From JANXVV01 sp038230975 (GTDB lineage: Bacteria > Planctomycetota > Phycisphaerae > Tepidisphaerales > Tepidisphaeraceae), in assembly GCA_038230975.1 (NCBI GenBank), contig JBBRMF010000188.1, forward strand, positions 1 through 10,382: a stretch of DNA of 10,382 nucleotides. The letters are read 5' to 3'. Position 1 is the stretch's first letter. Each line of letters begins with the position of its first letter. Positions 7,206-10,382 of this stretch are shown here, piece after piece. The notes below the pieces were generated by a model. It was not told the DNA's origin, ran no database searches, and saw only the letters and a program-made list of their open reading frames with translations. The position numbers and the translations under genes were made by a program.

Positions 7206-7679
7206 ATGTGTATGGCGATCATGGTGCTTTGGGTGCGGAGTTATTGGATTGAAGACAACTGCATCGCAAGATATTACTTGCACTACTTCCGATTTGCGTC
7301 TTATCGCGGTGAAATGGGAATTGAATTTGGTGTTGTTTATGGCGGTGGTCCACCAGATCTGTACACGCCGACGTGGGACTATGGCTGGTGCGGGGTGCCT
7401 ACGGATGGGATTCCTTCAAGCGACTACATTCATATCGCGGAAGCTGGCGGTCGGTTTAAGAACATGCCGCATTATCATGATGTACTGGGGTTTCGATGGC
7501 ATCCGCGAATAGATGGAACTTGGCAGTATAAAGAACGGGGGATCGCGGTGCCAGCCTGGTTTGCGGTGGGGGTGACGGGGATGGTGCCGGCAATTTGGGC
7601 GTGGAGGTTTGCAGGGCGGCGGAGGATATTTGTGGCCGGTGGGTTTGAGGTGGGAAATGTTCGGAAGAAGACGGATTAA
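7206..7679 (+). CDS. Small two-helix membrane protein of a planctomycete type
   Basis: 157 residues from the first in-frame ATG. The N-terminus is hydrophobic up to VLWVRSYW, the middle is an aromatic-rich soluble part (IEFGVVYGGGPPDLY, LGFRWHP), and a second membrane helix follows (VPAWFAVGVTGMVPAIWAWRF) and then GRRR. This matches a family I remember as common in Planctomycetota, with WVRSYW after helix 1 and W+P near helix 2, whose members often end in a CxxCGYD zinc ribbon; here the tail after GRRR lacks any cysteine pair. The frame is open back to 7143 (preceded by TAA at 7140) and encodes FIRFIFGSVAALSSF, which would complete the first helix. That part contains no ATG, GTG or TTG, and the nearest ATG (7144) is one base out of phase. 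The true start is therefore uncertain, and a small frameshift near the 5' end is possible. No ribosome binding site is evident. Function unknown. Confidence 0.68.
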   Translation: MCMAIMVLWVRSYWIEDNCIARYYLHYFRFASYRGEMGIEFGVVYGGGPPDLYTPTWDYGWCGVPTDGIPSSDYIHIAEAGGRFKNMPHYHDVLGFRWHPRIDGTWQYKERGIAVPAWFAVGVTGMVPAIWAWRFAGRRRIFVAGGFEVGNVRKKTD

Positions 7680-8078
7680 ATGGAAAAGATAGACTGCCGT
7701 CCCTCCTATCTGGCGGGGAGACTCGCCCCAAAGCAGAAACACCGCTTCCCACCCCACGGCAAGGGACGCGGCACGGCGCGGCGTTGCCGGTGATAGTTAC
7801 CCCCGTCCGTGGTCCTCCCCGGATGAGTGGAGTCTCAGTGAAAAGTGATTTGGGCTGGTCATTCGAGCGGAGCGGATGGCTCCGATCAAGACGCCGCGAA
7901 GGTCAGAGCGGTCGCGACTTGGTTTTCGGTTCAGGGAGGAAATAGATGCTCACCACCAGGGAAGGAAACCGGACAGGGGTCACTTCATCTGCACGCGATC
8001 GCAAAAGCGTTTACTGGCCGTGGGGCGTGTCGGTCGCGTTCTATTTCGGGGCGGGCGCGGTCAGAGCTTTTACTTTTA
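7680..8078. other. Convergent intergenic region
   Basis: About 400 bases between the end of the plus-strand membrane protein gene and the hairpin array at the end of the phosphopantetheinyl transferase gene. It holds a possible imperfect stem at 7757-7789 (outer arms CGGCAA and TTGCCG) and one short reading frame with a good ribosome binding site, listed separately. No RNA gene, convincing terminator with a T-run, or recognisable transposase remnant is seen. Confidence 0.5.
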
Positions 8079-8089
8079 CCCACGACTGA
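7946..8089 (+). CDS. Possible 47-residue small protein (weak candidate)
   Basis: The ATG at 7946 is preceded by GGGAGGA (7934-7940), leaving 6 bases between GGAGG and the start: a textbook ribosome binding site, better than that of most genes here. The product begins MLTTREGNRTGVTSS and has a moderately hydrophobic, aromatic C-terminal half (SVAFYFGAGAVRAFTF). The stop TGA falls in the loop of the hairpin at 8079-8098, so the end is made by a repeat. I recognise no family. The good site could be chance in a G-rich strand. Confidence 0.2.
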   Translation: MLTTREGNRTGVTSSARDRKSVYWPWGVSVAFYFGAGAVRAFTFTHD

Positions 8090-8145
8090 CGTCGTGGGCT
8101 AAATTATTTCGCCCCTCCGGGGCTGGGAAATCCGCCAAAGGCGGA
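8079..8145. repeat. Array of three hairpins over the end of the phosphopantetheinyl transferase gene
   Basis: Three perfect stems follow one another: 8079-8098 (8-bp stem CCCACGAC with loop TGAC), 8111-8123 (5-bp stem GCCCC with loop TCC) and 8131-8145 (6-bp stem TCCGCC with loop AAA). The run resembles a repeat I remember from planctomycete genomes (inverted CCCACG block, linker CTAAATTATTTC, then GCCCCTCCGGGGC). It lies at the junction of two convergent genes and could act as a bidirectional hairpin terminator, although no T-run follows. The TAG stop of the minus-strand gene lies between the first two hairpins. Confidence 0.7.
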
Positions 8146-8827
8146 GCGTGCGTGAGTGACCTTCCTGCGCGACGGCTGCGGTGTAGTCGGGGGCGATGGG
8201 GAGGTCGGTGAGGGACCAGTCTTCTTTTAAATTTTCCGGAAAACTCAGGCCGTCGGTGATGCCGAGTCCGGTGGCTTTAAGCAGGGCTTCTTTGCGGACC
8301 CATTCGCGGAAGAAGTTGCGGGGCTGTTCGGAGACGGGGAGGTTTAAAAGATCGTTGAATTCTGTGGCGGTGAAGAATTGGCGGGCCAGGGGTTGCCAAT
8401 CGAAGTTCGGGGGGATGCGTTCAATGTCGATGCCGACTTTTGCATTTATAGTAAATACAATCAATATGCGGTTTTGAGTGTGGGAGACATTGAAGGCAAT
8501 GGAATGGTCGTTGAATTTTTCGACGAGATGGGGTTTGCCGTTTTCGGAGAGGGCGAATGTGAGTTTGCGAGGGTCGGTGTTGAGTAATTGACCGAGGAGA
8601 TGGCGGAGCAGGCCGCGAGAGATTTCGGATTCGGCGCGCTTGGCGGGGACGAGGAAGCGAGCGGCTTTTTGTTGTTCATCGGGGGACAGGAGAGAGGTGA
8701 GGTAGGTGTGTTGTTCTTTGGGAAGTGTGAGGGGGGATTGGAAGATGTCGAGGTGGGTTGGGGAGAGTTGGAGATCGGCCGGCAGGGGTGGCCAGTTGAG
8801 ATCGGGGTGTGGGGGTTGCACGGTCAT
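8099..8827 (-). CDS. Sfp-type 4'-phosphopantetheinyl transferase
   Basis: 242 residues from the ATG at 8827, chosen because it forms a 4-base ATGA overlap with the oleD stop; longer upstream frames would lie inside oleD. The enzyme transfers phosphopantetheine from coenzyme A to a serine of acyl or peptidyl carrier proteins. Family signatures are complete: RGLLRHLLG (71-79), FNVSHT (112-117), VGIDIERI (131-138, with metal-binding D134 and E136) and WVRKEALLKATG (176-187, with W176, K179, E180, K184). Length is usual for Sfp-type enzymes. A weak GGAA lies 11 bases upstream, so translation probably depends on coupling to oleD. The last residues, from about QPRRGEII to the TAG at 8099, are encoded by a hairpin repeat, so the native C-terminus may have been replaced; the core is intact. 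Its place after oleC-oleD suggests that it primes a carrier protein feeding this hydrocarbon pathway, though such enzymes often serve several systems. Confidence 0.92.
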   Translation of the reverse strand: MTVQPPHPDLNWPPLPADLQLSPTHLDIFQSPLTLPKEQHTYLTSLLSPDEQQKAARFLVPAKRAESEISRGLLRHLLGQLLNTDPRKLTFALSENGKPHLVEKFNDHSIAFNVSHTQNRILIVFTINAKVGIDIERIPPNFDWQPLARQFFTATEFNDLLNLPVSEQPRNFFREWVRKEALLKATGLGITDGLSFPENLKEDWSLTDLPIAPDYTAAVAQEGHSRTLRLWRISQPRRGEII

Positions 8828-9816
8828 CGCGAATTTTCCAGGGATGCGGCGAGGCGGCGCATGCCTTCGTCGATTGAGACGGTGGGATGATATCCGAGGT
8901 CGCGTTTGATCGCATCGAGTTTGAACCAGTGGGCAGTGGCGAGTTGGCGGGCGATGAATCTTGTCATTGGGGGTTCGGATTTGATGGCGAAAAGTCGATA
9001 GGCCGATTCGAGAGTGGCACCGAGGGTGTAAGCGTTTCGCGCGGAAATGCGTTTGGTAACGGGTGGCATTCCGGCGGCGGCGAGAATGCGGTTGAGGAGG
9101 TCGGCCATGGGGAGAGGTTGGCCGTTGCTGAGGAAATAGGCTTTGCCGGCACAAGTGGCACCGGGGAACAGTTTGTCGGCGGCGAGAATGTGGGCGTCGG
9201 CGGCGTTGTCGATGTAGGTGGAGTCGACGAGGTTTTGGCCGGTGCCGACGATTCGGAGACGGCCGGCTTTGGCGCGGGCGATGACGCGGGGAACGAGGTG
9301 GGGATCGCCGGGGCCCCAGAGCAAATGCGGGCGTAGTGCGATGGTAGCAAATGCAGGTGAATTGGCGGCGAGGACGTATTTTTCGGCCTCGGCTTTGGTG
9401 TGCGGGTAATGGGTGAGATATTTTTCGGGGTACGGGGCGGATTCGGTGATCCCGTTTTCATCGGAGCCCTGGAAGACGACGCTGGGGGAACTGGTGAAGA
9501 CGAAGCGGGTGACCCCTGAACCAAATGCCGCGCCGATGACTCTCTCTGTTCCAAGAACGTTCACCATGTCGTATTCGTGGTAGCGCCCCCACACTCCCGC
9601 TTTGGCAGCTACGTGAAAGACTACGTCAATATCGCGGACCGCAGCTTTAAGGGATATCCCATCCGCCAAGTCACCACGGATACATTCGACGCCGAGGTTT
9701 TCGAGTTCGGGGTAGTGACCGCGCTGGAAAGTTTTGACGGTGTCGCCGCGCGCGATGAGACGGCGGACGATGGCTGAGCCGAGGAATCCCCCGCCGCCGG
9801 TGACGAGGGCTTTCAT
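8824..9816 (-). CDS. oleD: OleD-type 2-alkyl-3-oxoalkanoate reductase (extended SDR)
   Basis: 330 residues, full length for the 3-beta-hydroxysteroid dehydrogenase/OleD branch of extended short-chain dehydrogenases. The nucleotide-binding loop is TGGGGFLG (6-13), followed by RGDL (47-50), VFHVAAKAGVWG (66-77), the serine segment FTSSPSVVF (107-115) and the catalytic YPHTK (Y137, K141). LRPHLLWGPGD (161-171) and STYIDNAADAH (199-209) are typical of the family. In the head-to-head olefin pathway OleD reduces the 2-alkyl-3-keto acid made by OleA to the 2-alkyl-3-hydroxy acid, using NADPH; OleC then closes the beta-lactone. The start overlaps the oleC stop as ATGA (9813-9816), with AGGG upstream; the stop overlaps the next gene in the same way. 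Assignment as OleD rather than another 3-beta-HSD-like reductase rests mainly on the adjacent oleC. Confidence 0.9.
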   Translation of the reverse strand: MKALVTGGGGFLGSAIVRRLIARGDTVKTFQRGHYPELENLGVECIRGDLADGISLKAAVRDIDVVFHVAAKAGVWGRYHEYDMVNVLGTERVIGAAFGSGVTRFVFTSSPSVVFQGSDENGITESAPYPEKYLTHYPHTKAEAEKYVLAANSPAFATIALRPHLLWGPGDPHLVPRVIARAKAGRLRIVGTGQNLVDSTYIDNAADAHILAADKLFPGATCAGKAYFLSNGQPLPMADLLNRILAAAGMPPVTKRISARNAYTLGATLESAYRLFAIKSEPPMTRFIARQLATAHWFKLDAIKRDLGYHPTVSIDEGMRRLAASLENSR

Positions 9817-10382
9817 GGGAGTTTCCCTGCTGCCCAGACCGCGAGTTTTTCGCGGCCGATTTTGGCGTTGTGACGGATGTCGACGGGGAAGCGCGGGTGG
9901 AAGAGGAAGTGTTGGATCGATTTCGTGTGTTCGTGTTTGAGAGCGAGTTGTTGGAGTTCTTCGATCAACTGTTTGTTCAAGATTTGATGTCCTTTGGCGC
10001 GTTCGATGCAGATGACGGGGAGTGTGATTTTGTTTCGAAAGACACCGACGAGTGCGGAGCGGGTGACGGCGGGATGGGTGTTGAAGATGGCTTCGACGGG
10101 GATGCTGTGGAGGGTTGCGGTTGGGGTTTGGACGCGTTGGGATTTTCGGCCACAGAACCAGAGGCGGCCGGAGGGATCGAAGTAGCCGACGTCGCCCATG
10201 CGGTGGAAGAAATGGGCCTCTGGTTCCCTCTCCTGGTACTCCGGGGGAGGGTTAGGGTGGGGGTCTTTTGTATCTACCGAAATGCCCCCACCCCGGCCCT
10301 CCCCCGGAGTACCAGGAGAGGGAGTCAGAGGATTAAGAACGGGTATTTTCGCGAGTTTGGTGGCGGTGAGTCGGTTGAAATA
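9813..10382 (-). CDS. oleC: OleC-type beta-lactone synthetase, C-terminal part, with in-frame repeat insertion
   Basis: The frame is open from the right edge to the TGA at 9813-9815; 189 C-terminal residues are visible and the start lies outside. OleC belongs to the adenylate-forming (ANL) superfamily and converts the OleD product to a cis-beta-lactone using ATP; OleB then decarboxylates it to an alkene. Recognisable parts are YFNRLTATKLAKI (before the A8 region), HRMGDVGYFDPSGRLWFCGR (A8 hinge), HPAVTRSALVG and the A10-like end FPVDIRHNAKIGREKLAVWA with the conserved lysine. Between LAKIPVLN and AHFFHRMGD lie 38 residues (PLTPSPGTPGEG ... PHPNPPPEYQEREPE) encoded by a palindromic repeat. Removing them leaves a spacing like the OleC sequences I remember. 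The insertion falls at a loop just before the A8 hinge, so activity may survive. The gene overlaps oleD by 4 bases. Confidence 0.9.
   Translation of the reverse strand, partial: YFNRLTATKLAKIPVLNPLTPSPGTPGEGRGGGISVDTKDPHPNPPPEYQEREPEAHFFHRMGDVGYFDPSGRLWFCGRKSQRVQTPTATLHSIPVEAIFNTHPAVTRSALVGVFRNKITLPVICIERAKGHQILNKQLIEELQQLALKHEHTKSIQHFLFHPRFPVDIRHNAKIGREKLAVWAAGKLP
10217..10331. repeat. Palindromic element inserted in frame in oleC
   Basis: The arms 10217-10263 and 10285-10331 are inverted copies, about 42 of 47 positions matching by hand count, with a 21-base spacer. The inner 38 bases of each arm (from CCCTCTCCTGGTACTCCGG onward) match at 35 of 38. Both strands of the arms are C/G-rich and contain no stop in the oleC frame. 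The sequence is a different family from the GTGGC-type elements in this window. It resembles the abundant palindrome whose translation (PSPGTPGEG, PHPNPPPEY) I remember from many planctomycete predicted proteins. Confidence 0.9.

Noticed and set aside
7845..8211. Two overlapping plus-strand frames (7845-8102 and 7876-8211).
   Set aside because: Arg/Gly/Ser-rich products with no family, running into the hairpin array and the opposite phosphopantetheinyl transferase gene.
8828..9154. A 109-codon N-terminal extension of the phosphopantetheinyl transferase.
   Set aside because: It overlaps oleD entirely, is Arg/Pro/His-rich antisense-like sequence, and the ATG at 8827 with ATGA coupling gives the normal family length.

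Overview
The window looks like a piece of a planctomycete chromosome (Planctomycetota; order not resolved). The reasons are the long minus-strand run of exported proteins, a split DUF4175-like gene followed by a coiled-coil protein and a squalene-cyclase-like toroid protein, a small two-helix membrane protein of a type common in that phylum, ole-type hydrocarbon genes, and many palindromic repeats of the type that fill planctomycete intergenic regions. This placement rests on recall of family patterns, not on a search.

Left part (1-6874, minus strand): four genes read leftwards as one probable operon. They are a DUF4175-like membrane protein (5177-6874), a 1005-residue exported coiled-coil protein with a short collagen-like tract (2092-5109), an exported prenyltransferase/squalene-cyclase-like toroid protein (853-2088), and an exported protein with a lectin/laminin-G-like module that runs off the left edge (1-771). 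The gaps are 67, 3 and 81 bases. The products appear to work at or outside the cytoplasmic membrane. The 5' region of the operon carries three 10-base direct repeats.

Middle (6875-8098): mostly non-coding. It holds one plus-strand small membrane protein gene (about 7206-7679, with an unclear start), a weak small-ORF candidate at 7946-8089, and a cluster of hairpins.

Right part (8099-10382, minus strand): a tightly coupled set of oleC (partial, beta-lactone synthetase), oleD (2-alkyl-3-oxoalkanoate reductase) and an Sfp-type 4'-phosphopantetheinyl transferase. Each junction is a 4-base ATGA overlap. This is the late part of the head-to-head long-chain olefin pathway plus an enzyme that activates carrier proteins, which suggests that the acyl chains come from a carrier-protein-based synthase.

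The most striking theme is repeat elements built from paired hairpins. One (1927-2035) lies in frame in the N-terminus of the toroid gene. A different family (10217-10331) lies in frame inside oleC. Others sit between genes or at stop codons (783-845, 5152-5175, 8079-8145). Two independent in-frame insertions in 10 kb suggest that these palindromes are tolerated as, or selected to be, translatable.
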